From assembly GCF_014638845.1 (NCBI RefSeq), contig NZ_BMFP01000001.1, forward strand, positions 581,337 to 645,336: a DNA stretch of 64,000 nucleotides, given 5' to 3'. Source of the DNA: Pontibacter amylolyticus (lineage in GTDB: Bacteria; Bacteroidota; Bacteroidia; Cytophagales; Hymenobacteraceae). Shown in pieces: positions 33,524-42,471 of this stretch (its first letter is position 1; the number at the start of each line of letters is the position of its first letter). The notes under the pieces were generated by a model. That model was not told the origin of the DNA. It did not search any database and worked only from the letters and a program-made list of their open reading frames with translations. The translations under genes and the position numbers were made by a program.

Positions 33524-35731
33524 CTATTTGCTCACCCGCTGCCCCGGCTTGTAGGTAGCCCTGGCTCTTTTCTCCACGTCTTCGCGGTAATAGGCCACGT
33601 CTTTAAAATTAACATCGGCATAGCGTTGGGCCTGGTCGTTGAAATGCGGGGATTTCGGGTCGCCGCTCTGGCCACCGGCCAGGATGGTCTTGGCCTTTAC
33701 CTTGTCGCCAAACTCAACCACCGCCACAAAGCTGTTGCCTGAAGTACCATACAGGCGTTTGGTGTCGTAGCGGTTGGCGCCATAGGAAGCCAGCGCACCC
33801 CAGTTGCCCGACGCCATACCTACCGGTATACTTGGGGCTGCATCGTTGAAAGGCTGCTTGATGTCACCTGTCAGGCGCTGGAAGCGGTTGATCTCGCCCC
33901 AGGGTGTGTTCCACTTGCCAAAGTCCTTTTCCAGTTCGGCGATGGTCTTCTGGAAAATCTCCAGGCGCTCGGCTGCAGGGGCTGTGTTGGCGTAATAGTC
34001 AAATCGCTCCATGATATGCCCTTTTGGCGCACTGCCGTCCCGGAGCAAGTTGGTGGCATAGAAGTGTGCCAGCGACATTGCCACGGACTCTTTCGACACG
34101 GCGTAGTCCCAGTTGCGCATCACGTCGATGGCGGCCTTCAGTTTCGGGTCGTTCGGCTTTTGGGCATCATAGGCTTTCACGAGACCGGGTATCAGTACTT
34201 CAAAGCCGGGCAGGTAGGGGTCATAGGCCAGATCAATCAGTTTGTCAAGCGTCAGGTTCTCTGCTTTCTGGAGCAGGCGGATGGCATGCACACCCCGGAA
34301 GTTTTCAGGCGAAGGCGCCATGTACACGGGGTAGTCTTCTTTCTTCGGGCTATACTCAGCAGCGGCCGTGTAAGGCGTGGAGTTGCAGTTCTGGATCCAG
34401 CCGTTTGGCGGGTTCACGAGGCGGATCGTTTCGTCCAGCGTGTGCAGACCGTTCCAGTCGGTTTTCGGGTTGCTGCCATCCACCGGCTTGGAGTAGTCGA
34501 AGGAAGTGTCGCGCTTCGGGAAGAAGTTGCCGTGGTAGTAGGCGATGTTGCCGTCGGCATCCGCGTACACGGTGGCGTTAGAGGAGTTGGTGCGCATTTG
34601 CATCATCTCGTTAAATTCCTTCAGGTTGCTTTTCTTGGTGCGGGTATAGGATTGGATCAGCGCATCCACCGGCTTCCACATCAGGGCCGTGGCTACCCAC
34701 TTGTCGCCGTTGATGTGCGTAATCGGTCCGTGGTGCGTGCGGTAGGTCGTGAAGGTCTTTCGCTTCAGTTCATCACTATTCTTGTAGGCCAGCGTCACTT
34801 CCTGTGTTTCCACCGGCCGCAGTTCCTCGCCGTACTTATAGAACAGCTTACCGTCCTCTTTCACAATAGTCTCCTCGAACTCGTCGATCACATCGGCATA
34901 GGCAGACGTGTGCATCCAGCCGGTCTTCTCGTTGAAGCCCTGGTAAATGAAGAACTGCCCCCAGGTCACGGCGCCGTAGGCGTTCAGCCCCTCTTCGCTC
35001 ACCGCATGCACCTCACCCCGGAAAAAGAAAGAGGTATGCGGGTTGATCAGCAGCATGGCGTCGCCGGAGGCCGTGTGCTTTCCCGAGATGGCAAAACCAT
35101 TGGATCCCTTTGGCTCTTCCAGCAAGGCCGGCTGCACCAGTCCGTGACCAGCACTGTTCAGCCCGAGTGATCTGTCAGATTCATAAAATGCTTTGATTCC
35201 TTTGGTAGAAACGCTCTCGATGTCGCCGCCAATGGAGCCTTCGCTGAAGTACATCGGCATCCAGGGTTCAAAGCGCGTAAGCAGTTTCGGTTTCACTTCC
35301 GGGTGCGTGTGCAAATAGTAGTTGATGCCGTCGGCAAAGGCCTGGCAAAGCTCCTTCAGCCACGCCGGACTTCTTTCATATTCAGCCTTGGCCTCTTCTT
35401 CTGTCATGTACAAACGGGCGCGCAGATCGCTGTAAAGCTGCTCCTCTCCTTCTACCTCCGCCAACCTACCGGTGGCCCACAGGTAATTGCGCTCCACGCG
35501 GTTGAAATCGTCTTCGCACTGGGCGTACAGCAGTCCAAAAACAGCATCCGCATCGGTTTTGCCGTAGATGTGCGGCACGCCAAAATCATCGCGCATGATG
35601 GTGATGCGGGCTGCCTGCTCTTCCCACTTCGCCACCTCGCTTGCAGAATCAGTTTTAGGGTTGGTGGCGCAGGACGAGAGGTAGACGAACAAAAGCAGCA
35701 GGAGCGCCTGGGACTTGAAAAGGTATTTCAT
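33524..35731 (-). CDS. Penicillin acylase family lipoprotein (Ntn hydrolase)
   Basis: 735 residues. Lipobox YLSSC (Cys21), then the alpha chain with RDDFGVPHIYG, and after a linker the self-cleavage site KG-SNGFAISG, where Ser210 becomes the N-terminal nucleophile of the beta chain. Family members cleave amide-linked side chains, including penicillins and acyl-homoserine lactones. The substrate is not evident. Probably periplasmic or outer-membrane anchored. Confidence 0.9.
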   Translation of the reverse strand: MKYLFKSQALLLLLFVYLSSCATNPKTDSASEVAKWEEQAARITIMRDDFGVPHIYGKTDADAVFGLLYAQCEDDFNRVERNYLWATGRLAEVEGEEQLYSDLRARLYMTEEEAKAEYERSPAWLKELCQAFADGINYYLHTHPEVKPKLLTRFEPWMPMYFSEGSIGGDIESVSTKGIKAFYESDRSLGLNSAGHGLVQPALLEEPKGSNGFAISGKHTASGDAMLLINPHTSFFFRGEVHAVSEEGLNAYGAVTWGQFFIYQGFNEKTGWMHTSAYADVIDEFEETIVKEDGKLFYKYGEELRPVETQEVTLAYKNSDELKRKTFTTYRTHHGPITHINGDKWVATALMWKPVDALIQSYTRTKKSNLKEFNEMMQMRTNSSNATVYADADGNIAYYHGNFFPKRDTSFDYSKPVDGSNPKTDWNGLHTLDETIRLVNPPNGWIQNCNSTPYTAAAEYSPKKEDYPVYMAPSPENFRGVHAIRLLQKAENLTLDKLIDLAYDPYLPGFEVLIPGLVKAYDAQKPNDPKLKAAIDVMRNWDYAVSKESVAMSLAHFYATNLLRDGSAPKGHIMERFDYYANTAPAAERLEIFQKTIAELEKDFGKWNTPWGEINRFQRLTGDIKQPFNDAAPSIPVGMASGNWGALASYGANRYDTKRLYGTSGNSFVAVVEFGDKVKAKTILAGGQSGDPKSPHFNDQAQRYADVNFKDVAYYREDVEKRARATYKPGQRVSK

Positions 35732-35890
35732 GGTTTTAAGGTAGATAAGCTGAAAAACGATCTACCAATTTAAGGATAATTCTGAAAATCTTAGGAATGA
35801 TGTAAGGCAGGCGCCCCCTATACAGGCGCGATCTGACAGCCTTATTCTGTCCCCTATCTTTACCGGAACAATTTTTATGCTTGAGAATTG

Positions 35891-35916
35891 TCCCCTTGAG
35901 GGGACTGCAGGGGTGT
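35891..35916 (+). repeat. Solo 26-bp CCCCTTGAGGGG element
   Basis: TCCCCTTGAGGGGACTGC then AGGGGTGT; no inverted partner nearby. Confidence 0.8.
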
Positions 35917-35990
35917 GAAGCTACGGAGCGGGCGGCCTATCCACAAAACCGGTGCCCCCCGCTCTTACAGTTGTGGAACAAGAGCTCATT

Positions 35991-36036
35991 CGGATTTGCA
36001 ATCCGGAAGTCAATGGCTGTGGATTTGCAATCCGCA
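35991..36036. repeat. Tandem near-palindromes GGATTTGCAATCC
   Basis: CGGATTTGCAATCCG at 35991-36005 and TGGATTTGCAATCCGCA at 36020-36036; each half can fold on itself. The same core is, in my memory, common as a REP-like sequence in Bacteroidota. Confidence 0.65.
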
Positions 36037-36109
36037 TAGCAAAAGCAGCTATACCTACTGCCACTTTAAAACCAGGAAAACAGCCTACACATTCACAACC
36101 GCTACCACA

Positions 36110-37858
36110 TCAAATTCTGGCCTGATAGGTATAGAGTTGATAGTAACGCCCCTGCTTCTCCAGCAGTTCTTCATGGCGGCCCTGCTCGGCGATGCAGCCC
36201 TGCTCGATCACCAGGATCTGGTCGGCCTGCCGGATGGTGCTGAGGCGGTGGGCGATGACAAAGGTGGTGCGGCCCTGCATCAGGGTCTTGAGGCTGGCCT
36301 GTATCAGGCTCTCGCTTTCGGTGTCGAGGTTGGAGGTGGCCTCGTCCAGGATAAGGATGCGCGGGTCAGCCAGGATAGCCCGTGCAATGGCAATGCGCTG
36401 TCGCTGCCCACCTGACAGCTTCACACCCCGCTCCCCGATCAGCGTGTCCAGGCCCTCCGGGAAACGGTTGGTGAATTCCTGCACATGAGCGGCCTCTACC
36501 GCCTGCATCAGCTGTTCCTCTGTAGCCTGAGGACGCGGGAATAGGATGTTCTGCCGGATGCTGCCCTCGAACAGAAAATCGTCCTGCAGCACCACGCCCA
36601 GCTGACTGCGGTAGCTCTGCAAACTGATGCTCTGCAGGTCGTGCCCGTCTACGGTAATAGTGCCACTGTCGGGGTTCAGGAACGAGGCAGCGAGCCCCGC
36701 AATCGTCGTTTTACCGGAGCCCGAAGTGCCCACCAATGCCGTGACAGAGCCGGCAGGCGCCCGGAAGCTGATCTCCTTCACCACATCCTTTCCGGTTTCA
36801 TACCCAAAAGACACGCGGTCGAACACGATGTCACCCTGAATGTGATCGAGCTTGAGCGTCCGGGTTCCATGGGCATCCTCCAGCGGTGTGTTCAGTATTT
36901 CCTGAGTGCGGTCGAGGCCGGCGAAGGCTTCCGTGAACTGGCTTCCGATGTTGCTCATTTGCAGGATCGGGGCGATCATAAAACCCAGGTATAGCGTAAA
37001 GGCCAGAAAGTCGCCAAAGGTCATCTCGCCCTTCATGATCAGGTAGCCGCCGATGCCCATGATGCCCGCCGAGGCAATGCCCAGCAACAAGGTAGCGGCA
37101 GAGGTCACCATGCTGGTCGTGGTCAGGCTCTGTTTCACGTTCAGGAAAAGTCGCGTCACGCCATCTTCAAAGGTCTTGATTTCCTGCGCCTCCGCATTGA
37201 AGCCTTTGATCACGCGCACACCGCCCAGCGTTTCCGTCAGGCGACCCGTCACTTCGGCATTGATCACGCCGCGCTCCCGGAAGATCGGCCGGATCTTACC
37301 GAAGGCTTTGAGGGAGATCACTCCAAAAATGGCCACCGGGATGAGCGCAAAACCTGTCATCAGCGGACTGATATAAATCAGCAGCACGAGGCATATGAGT
37401 GAGGTCAGGACGCCGCCGATCATCTGCGCAAAGCCGGTGCCGACGAGGTTTCGCACCCCCTCCACATCGGTCATGATGCGCGACACCAGTTCGCCGGTTT
37501 TGGTATTGTCGAAAAAGCGGATGGGCAGCTGCATGATGTGACGCTGCACTTTGGCGCGCAATTGAGAGATGAGGTGCTGGGCCTCCACACTCAGTATTTG
37601 GGTGAGTGCAAAGGAAGTAACCGACTGAATGACTATGGCCGCCAGCACGGCCCCGATCAGCCATTTGAGCATGGTGCTGTCTCCGGTCGGGATCACATCA
37701 TCGATGAGAAACTTACTCGCACCCGGCAGCACCAGACCTGCCAGGCGACTGATGACGATCAGCACCAACCCGACCGCAAGATACCTTCGACGCGGCCAGA
37801 TGATGGTCCTGAATACTTCTGCAATCGTAACGTTCTGTAGTTTCTTTGATTTTGGCAT
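36110..37858 (-). CDS. ABC exporter, fused permease and ATPase (MsbA-like)
   Basis: 582 residues: six membrane helices in the first ~320 residues, then a nucleotide-binding domain with Walker A GTSGSGKT, signature LSGGQRQR and Walker B ILILDEATS. A half-transporter that works as a homodimer in the inner membrane. Substrate could be lipid, peptide or drug; length and order fit MsbA-type exporters. Confidence 0.92.
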   Translation of the reverse strand: MPKSKKLQNVTIAEVFRTIIWPRRRYLAVGLVLIVISRLAGLVLPGASKFLIDDVIPTGDSTMLKWLIGAVLAAIVIQSVTSFALTQILSVEAQHLISQLRAKVQRHIMQLPIRFFDNTKTGELVSRIMTDVEGVRNLVGTGFAQMIGGVLTSLICLVLLIYISPLMTGFALIPVAIFGVISLKAFGKIRPIFRERGVINAEVTGRLTETLGGVRVIKGFNAEAQEIKTFEDGVTRLFLNVKQSLTTTSMVTSAATLLLGIASAGIMGIGGYLIMKGEMTFGDFLAFTLYLGFMIAPILQMSNIGSQFTEAFAGLDRTQEILNTPLEDAHGTRTLKLDHIQGDIVFDRVSFGYETGKDVVKEISFRAPAGSVTALVGTSGSGKTTIAGLAASFLNPDSGTITVDGHDLQSISLQSYRSQLGVVLQDDFLFEGSIRQNILFPRPQATEEQLMQAVEAAHVQEFTNRFPEGLDTLIGERGVKLSGGQRQRIAIARAILADPRILILDEATSNLDTESESLIQASLKTLMQGRTTFVIAHRLSTIRQADQILVIEQGCIAEQGRHEELLEKQGRYYQLYTYQARI

Positions 37859-38038
37859 GGGGGTGAAGATACGACAAAAAATCGCTCACAGCAGGTATAG
37901 CCGTTGTGAACGATTCATCAAATGGCATGCTATACCTTAAAAAGAATCGCTGCGTCTCCAGAAGAAAGTAGCTTTCATCGCGATGCAGAAGTGTTCACCA
38001 AGTTAAGTCGCAGTATTCACCATGTTGAGCCACCCTGC

Positions 38039-38248
38039 TCAGAACCCCTCCCGAAACTCCCGCAGGTGGGCGTAGCAAACCGGACTGCTGTATTCGCCTG
38101 CCTGATTCTCATCGGAATATTTGCCTGGTTTTGCCATGAAATTCCGTCGATAAAAGCGTACCAACTGCCCGGCTACCTGCAGGCTGGTACAGGCGTTTGT
38201 CAGGCGCCCGTTGACAGGTTTCGGATCTTTCTTAGGTTCTCCAGACAT
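38039..38248 (-). CDS. Small hypothetical protein, 69 aa
   Basis: Starts MSGEPKKDPKPVNG, seven bases after the S41 peptidase stop, with ACCACCT just before the ATG. The middle has a basic helix (FYRRNFMAKPGKY). No recognised family. Its tight position makes it a plausible last gene of the peptidase transcript. Confidence 0.5.
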   Translation of the reverse strand: MSGEPKKDPKPVNGRLTNACTSLQVAGQLVRFYRRNFMAKPGKYSDENQAGEYSSPVCYAHLREFREGF

Positions 38249-38255
38249 AGGTGGT

Positions 38256-39710
38256 TTACTTTTGGGCCGAGGATTCACGTTGGGGCTGGATGAGCTTTTC
38301 CAGGGTATAGCGCAGGATTTCGTCTTCTTCGTCGAGCAGGTGGTCGCGCACCCGGTGGTCAGGTATAAGGCCGGCCAGTTGCTCGTCGCCGTTCGGCCGT
38401 ACAATGTAGCCTTTGGGCACCTTCAGTTCCACGCTCGTGCGGGGCAGCTGAAAACTGAACTGCGCAGCATAAAGGGTGGGTGTGTCGCCGGTCTCCTCTC
38501 CCACGATCTCGCCAAAGCCGTAGTCCTGGATCAGGGCGCCGCTCACGGCCGCCATGGAGTAGGACTGCCGGTTGACGAGCACGTATACCTTGCCCTTGAA
38601 GCGCTGGGCCTCCGGCATAGGCTGCTGCATAGTTTGGGCGTAGGCGAAGGTGGCATCGTCCGGGGTTTCCAGGATCTGGCGGGTGTACTCGTCACGTATA
38701 GCATCGGGGTACTGCTTTCGGGTCTGGGTCTTGAGCACCTCACTGGTCCTGACGGTAAACTCCGAAAACCAACGGAAAGGCTTGTCGGCAAAATAGGCGA
38801 TCAGGTAGTCGCTGAAGGTGTTGTGCCCCCCGGCGTTGTTGCGCAGGTCCAGGATCAGGTATTGGGCCTGATTGGCGTTGATGGCTGCAAACGCACTGTC
38901 TACGAAGGCCCTGAACTGCGCCTCCCCATCTGGCTCCGGCGAACTGAAGGGACCGGGATGCAGATAGGCCACATCATCGCTATACCTGAAAGAGCGCTCA
39001 TTTTTGAGGATCTCCCCTCCCCGGCTGGCTTCATAGCCCATCACCGTCATAGCCTGGAGGGTATGGGTGCTGCGTTTGCCACCGGCCCGTTTCACTTTCA
39101 CTTTGAAGGAATCCTGCTCACCGAACACAGCCCAGTAATAGCGGGGAAAAGACCAGAACTCCAGTTTGGCGTCTTTGAAATACGGCCGCTCCGCCGACAG
39201 GTAGGGATGGATGGCGGTCTGGATTCTCTGGATGGGTTTGCCGTTGAGCTGCAGCAGCTGGTCGCCCGCCCTGATCGTGGAGTCCGGGGTATAGCTTTTG
39301 CGCACAAAGGCTTTGCCGTCTTCAAAGGCCAGTTCGAGCGGAAACACCGTGCCGCCCTGCGTTGCGTAGGCGATGTACGAGCCCGCTGGGAAGTCGACCT
39401 CGCAATGCCCCACGTTGCCGATTGCCAGCAGCCGCTGCATGAGCAGGGTCGTCTCCAGCAAGCTGAGCGAGTCCTTCCGGATCGACTGCAGCAAGTCCTG
39501 ATAAGCCGCATCGTAGTCGGGCTTGCTCACATAGGCGTATAGATTGAAATGTGCTTTTTGCAGCGTCTCGTAGGCATAGGCCAGATCGGCTTTCACATCC
39601 GTTGCCGCGAATTTGATTGGCTTGTGCTGGGCAGCCAGGTGTCCCGGCGCGGCCAGCACAAGCCAGCACAGCAACAGCTGAATAGAATTTCTGTACAGGT
39701 AGCTTTTCAT
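38256..39710 (-). CDS. S41-family (tail-specific-like) peptidase
   Basis: 484 residues from the ATG at 39710, which gives a clean signal peptide ending GHLAAQ; an earlier in-frame codon at 39743 would spoil it. A PDZ-like region (GDQLLQLNGKPI) precedes the catalytic domain. The nucleophile Ser is in RQSYSMAAVSGA near residue 392, and DLRNNAGGH is the conserved turn before it. Secreted serine protease; substrate unknown. Confidence 0.88.
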   Translation of the reverse strand: MKSYLYRNSIQLLLCWLVLAAPGHLAAQHKPIKFAATDVKADLAYAYETLQKAHFNLYAYVSKPDYDAAYQDLLQSIRKDSLSLLETTLLMQRLLAIGNVGHCEVDFPAGSYIAYATQGGTVFPLELAFEDGKAFVRKSYTPDSTIRAGDQLLQLNGKPIQRIQTAIHPYLSAERPYFKDAKLEFWSFPRYYWAVFGEQDSFKVKVKRAGGKRSTHTLQAMTVMGYEASRGGEILKNERSFRYSDDVAYLHPGPFSSPEPDGEAQFRAFVDSAFAAINANQAQYLILDLRNNAGGHNTFSDYLIAYFADKPFRWFSEFTVRTSEVLKTQTRKQYPDAIRDEYTRQILETPDDATFAYAQTMQQPMPEAQRFKGKVYVLVNRQSYSMAAVSGALIQDYGFGEIVGEETGDTPTLYAAQFSFQLPRTSVELKVPKGYIVRPNGDEQLAGLIPDHRVRDHLLDEEDEILRYTLEKLIQPQRESSAQK

Positions 39711-39744
39711 GCTGTTGCTTTTCAGGTTTTTATACGCTGCCACA

Positions 39745-40101
39745 TCAGGTCATCGCCAAACGGTACACCAATATAAGCACACTGATGAAAACGATCGTGG
39801 TATAGATCTCTTTATTATACCGGGCCAGCCAGTTAGGCAGAAAAATATCAAAATTATCGCGGGTGGAGTCGGAGTAGCGCCGGGCCACCACCGTAATGGG
39901 GCACATTTTTTTGAACACCAGCAGCACCAGCCCCTCCAGCACGATCAGGCCCAGGCAGATCCAAACCCATTGATCGATCCGGTTGGTGAGCACGGCATAG
40001 AGCAGGTAAAAGATCACCACATTGTAAAACACCCACACCACCGTATGCACGACCTTGATGAGGAGCAGTTTTCGTTCCCGCTGTTGCTGACTCAATTCCA
40101 T
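39745..40101 (-). CDS. Small membrane protein of unknown function
   Basis: 118 residues from the ATG at 40101 (a GTG two codons earlier is open too). Three hydrophobic segments: KVVHTVVWVFYNVVIFYLL, WICLGLIVLEGLVLLVF and the C-terminal TIVFISVLILVY. A conserved-looking CPIT motif follows the second segment. No function is known to me. Confidence 0.75.
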   Translation of the reverse strand: MELSQQQRERKLLLIKVVHTVVWVFYNVVIFYLLYAVLTNRIDQWVWICLGLIVLEGLVLLVFKKMCPITVVARRYSDSTRDNFDIFLPNWLARYNKEIYTTIVFISVLILVYRLAMT

Positions 40102-40229
40102 GTTCACACCCTCTCCTATCCTGTTTTACGATGGAAAGCCGTGGACGGCGGGGCGCTTATACCTTGAACAATAGCAGTGGCTATACCTAAGGCTCAGGTA
40201 TAGCCTGTCAGGGCGGCAGCTTCTTTCGT

Positions 40230-40709
40230 TCAGAAAGCTGCATTCCCTATGAAACGGCGGAGCACCACGATCTGGCCCAGATGGTAGGCGTTGTGTTCGG
40301 CCACCAGCATGGCTTCGCGCAGCAACGTTTGCCCGCTACCGTGTGGAATGGGTGCAAACAGGTCGTTTTCATTATCCTGCACCAGCTGTACCATGGCCTC
40401 CAGGTCACGGTTGATGGTTTGCAGGGTCTGGTCGAGGGCGGCCTGGTCGGTTGGCGCTTCCGCTGCGGGCCAGTAATCGTCGGGCCAGTCGGGGGTCTGG
40501 TAGTTGGGGTTGCGGCAAAAGTCGAGGATGTCGTGCTGGGCAAAGCGCAGGTGCTCGAGCAGCTGCCAGATGGTATAGGGCAGGCCCGGTACCCGCTTGC
40601 CAGCTTCCTGCACACTGATATCCTGCAGCAGTTCGTCTGCCGGCCGAAAAGCCTGTCCCATCCGCATCAGCTTTTCCAGATGATCGCGCAATTGCTTTTC
40701 CTTTTCCAT
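40230..40709 (-). CDS. DinB-family protein
   Basis: 159-residue four-helix bundle of the DinB type. The three metal-binding histidines expected for the fold appear in WQLLEHLRF (near 48), and in AEHNAYHLGQ (near 138-142). These proteins are often thiol transferases or of unknown role. Single gene. Confidence 0.85.
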   Translation of the reverse strand: MEKEKQLRDHLEKLMRMGQAFRPADELLQDISVQEAGKRVPGLPYTIWQLLEHLRFAQHDILDFCRNPNYQTPDWPDDYWPAAEAPTDQAALDQTLQTINRDLEAMVQLVQDNENDLFAPIPHGSGQTLLREAMLVAEHNAYHLGQIVVLRRFIGNAAF

Positions 40710-40892
40710 CGGATCTTTTTATCTCTTCATACTCCTATACCTGCGCAGGGTTGAGTCAGAGAGCCTGCAGCTTTTCCAAACCAGTAAAACAGCAGCCTGC
40801 CGCAGCCAAACTCAGGTCTAGCATCTGAAGACACGAACAGTTTAACATTGCTGAATTAAATCTGAGTTCGCAGAAGCACAACGCAAGCGCAC

Positions 40893-40928
40893 AAAAAAAA
40901 CAGCCGCCACCTTTCGGCAGTGGCTGTC
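40893..40928 (-). terminator. Terminator of the disordered-protein gene
   Basis: Read on the minus strand, ACAGCC, a GAAA-capped stem with a few mismatches and GGCTGT are followed by eight T. Sits 29 bases after the stop at 40957. Confidence 0.65.
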
Positions 40929-40956
40929 CTGTTATGGGTCTGTTCAACTCCTGGCA

Positions 40957-41691
40957 CTAGTAGCGATCGTCGCGGTTGCGGCTGTAGCCACCGCCCTGCG
41001 AGCCATAGCCGCCGTAGTTGCCCGACGATATGCGGCTGCTGCGGCTGCTGTCCAGGTCTGTGCCGTAATCATCTTCAAAGCTGCTGGTAATGCCCGCGTT
41101 CGGGATGCCCCTGCTAGAGTGGATGTTCTCTGTAGGTCGCATGCGGCCATAGTCCGAAATACCGTAGCCTTCGCGCATGCGGTCCTGGTTCATGCGGCTG
41201 CTGCGGTCCATGTCCAGTTGGCTGCTGCGTTCCTGGGTGTTGAAGCGGTCAGTGCTGCCGGACCAGTTGTGTTGGCGCATGTCACGGTCCCGGTTATAAT
41301 CATCGCCTCGCTGGCTATACCTGCCAGATGTGCCGTAGCGTTCCGCATCAGACCAGTTTTGGCCGCGGTTGCGGCTATCGCCCCAGTTCCCTCTGTCGCG
41401 CTCGCCGTAATTCATGTTATAGTCGGAATCGCGGCGCGTAGTGCTTCTACCTTCGCGCATGCGCTCATAGCCATCGCCCATGTTGCCCTCGTGGTAGCTG
41501 TGGCTTATGTTGCTGCGATTGTAACGCTCATCCCGCATTTCCGGGTGATGGCTGCGGTACTCCTGCTCAAACTCGTTGGTCAGGTTGCGGGCGCTGTGGT
41601 AGTGCTCATCGTTGCGGTCGTAACCGGCGTCTCCGCTGTAGTCGCGGTCGTAGTTGTCGTGATCGTAGCGATCTCTGTCTCGTCTGTTCAT
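40957..41691 (-). CDS. Intrinsically disordered R/D/Y/G/S-rich protein
   Basis: 244 residues composed almost only of Arg, Asp, Tyr, Ser, Gly, Asn, Met and Glu, with no hydrophobic core. Recurrent short patterns are RDRD, YDRD, DRSSRM, NWGDSRNRG and GGYGSQGGGYSR. The balance of Arg with Tyr and Gly is the composition of proteins that phase-separate or bind nucleic acids, and also of some stress hydrophilins. No signal peptide. Family not recognised; a general stress role is only a guess. It has its own terminator, so it is transcribed alone. Confidence 0.8.
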   Translation of the reverse strand: MNRRDRDRYDHDNYDRDYSGDAGYDRNDEHYHSARNLTNEFEQEYRSHHPEMRDERYNRSNISHSYHEGNMGDGYERMREGRSTTRRDSDYNMNYGERDRGNWGDSRNRGQNWSDAERYGTSGRYSQRGDDYNRDRDMRQHNWSGSTDRFNTQERSSQLDMDRSSRMNQDRMREGYGISDYGRMRPTENIHSSRGIPNAGITSSFEDDYGTDLDSSRSSRISSGNYGGYGSQGGGYSRNRDDRY

Positions 41692-41768
41692 AGTTTTTAA
41701 TCAGGTTTAAAATAATACTTCCTTTTTTAAACGAGGGCAGCGGATTACGGTTATCCTGACGCAGGGAC

Positions 41769-42284
41769 TCAGGTTTCTTTGATGCGCGAAGCCAGCACCC
41801 GGAACAGGATGTACAGGAAGGCGAAAACAGCCATCGCGATCAGGGTCCAGAATTTCTGTTCGTTCTTGTCCTGCCAGTAGTCGCGCTCGCTTTCGGTGGA
41901 CTTCAGCCTGCCGCGCATGGCCTGGTTTGCCAGTTGCTCGATCTGCAGCTCACGGCTTAGCGAATCGAGCGCCAGGGTATCGCGCAGGTATACGGTGCGG
42001 GTCTTTACCCTGCCGGGAGCAGTTGCGGAAGGTATCGCTGTTCGGGATGCAGCAGGTATAGGCGATCTTCCGGATGGGCGGGTAGCGTAAAAGTTTCCTC
42101 CCGTGGCCTCTTGCGGGCTGAGCGCTGATCTGGCGGGGCTGATGGTGGGTTTGGCGTAAATGGCAGGAGCGTACAGTTTGGGCACCCGTTTGCCGGCGGC
42201 AGGTATAGCTTCCTCATCAGCCCCTGTCTGTCGCTGGGTAGCGCAGGCACTGAGCAGCAGCAATAAAACCAGTGTCCATCTCAT
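41769..42284 (-). CDS. Lipoprotein with coiled coil and C-terminal membrane helix
   Basis: 171 residues: lipobox LLLSAC (Cys14), a Pro/Ala/Ser-rich linker, a charged coiled-coil part (LSRELQIEQLANQAMRGRL) and a final hydrophobic helix (TLIAMAVFAFLYILFRVLA). An anchor at both ends would span the periplasm if the lipid end is in the outer membrane. Function unknown. Confidence 0.7.
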   Translation of the reverse strand: MRWTLVLLLLLSACATQRQTGADEEAIPAAGKRVPKLYAPAIYAKPTISPARSALSPQEATGGNFYATRPSGRSPIPAASRTAIPSATAPGRVKTRTVYLRDTLALDSLSRELQIEQLANQAMRGRLKSTESERDYWQDKNEQKFWTLIAMAVFAFLYILFRVLASRIKET

Positions 42285-42471
42285 GCGGCAGGATCGTCAG
42301 TTTAGATAGGCTATACCTGTCGCCTATACGCAGGCGCCTGCCCGGTGGGTACGAAAATCGCAGCGCGTCTCCTGTTATTTTTTTCGGGTTGGCATGATCG
42401 CTTTTAACAATTAGGTTTTTGAATTGTCTTTAAGAATAAAGATATTTAAAAAATTCAGGTTCACGCCCCGC

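Larger units (their letters stand above)
35732..36109. other. Intergenic region with repeats, no gene
   Basis: About 380 bp between the acylase start and the ABC gene stop. Holds a solo 26-bp element (35891-35916), a pair of GGATTTGCAATCC palindromes (35991-36036) and one GCTATACCT copy. The acylase promoter must lie near 35740-35800. Confidence 0.7.

Noticed and set aside
34016-35170. 384-codon open frame on the plus strand
   Set aside because: Antisense to the penicillin acylase gene, whose motifs and signal peptide are clear; composition (many Arg, Val, Gly, His) is typical of a shadow frame in GC-rich coding DNA.
38211-39542. 443-codon open frame on the plus strand
   Set aside because: Antisense to the S41 peptidase; no domain or sensible composition.
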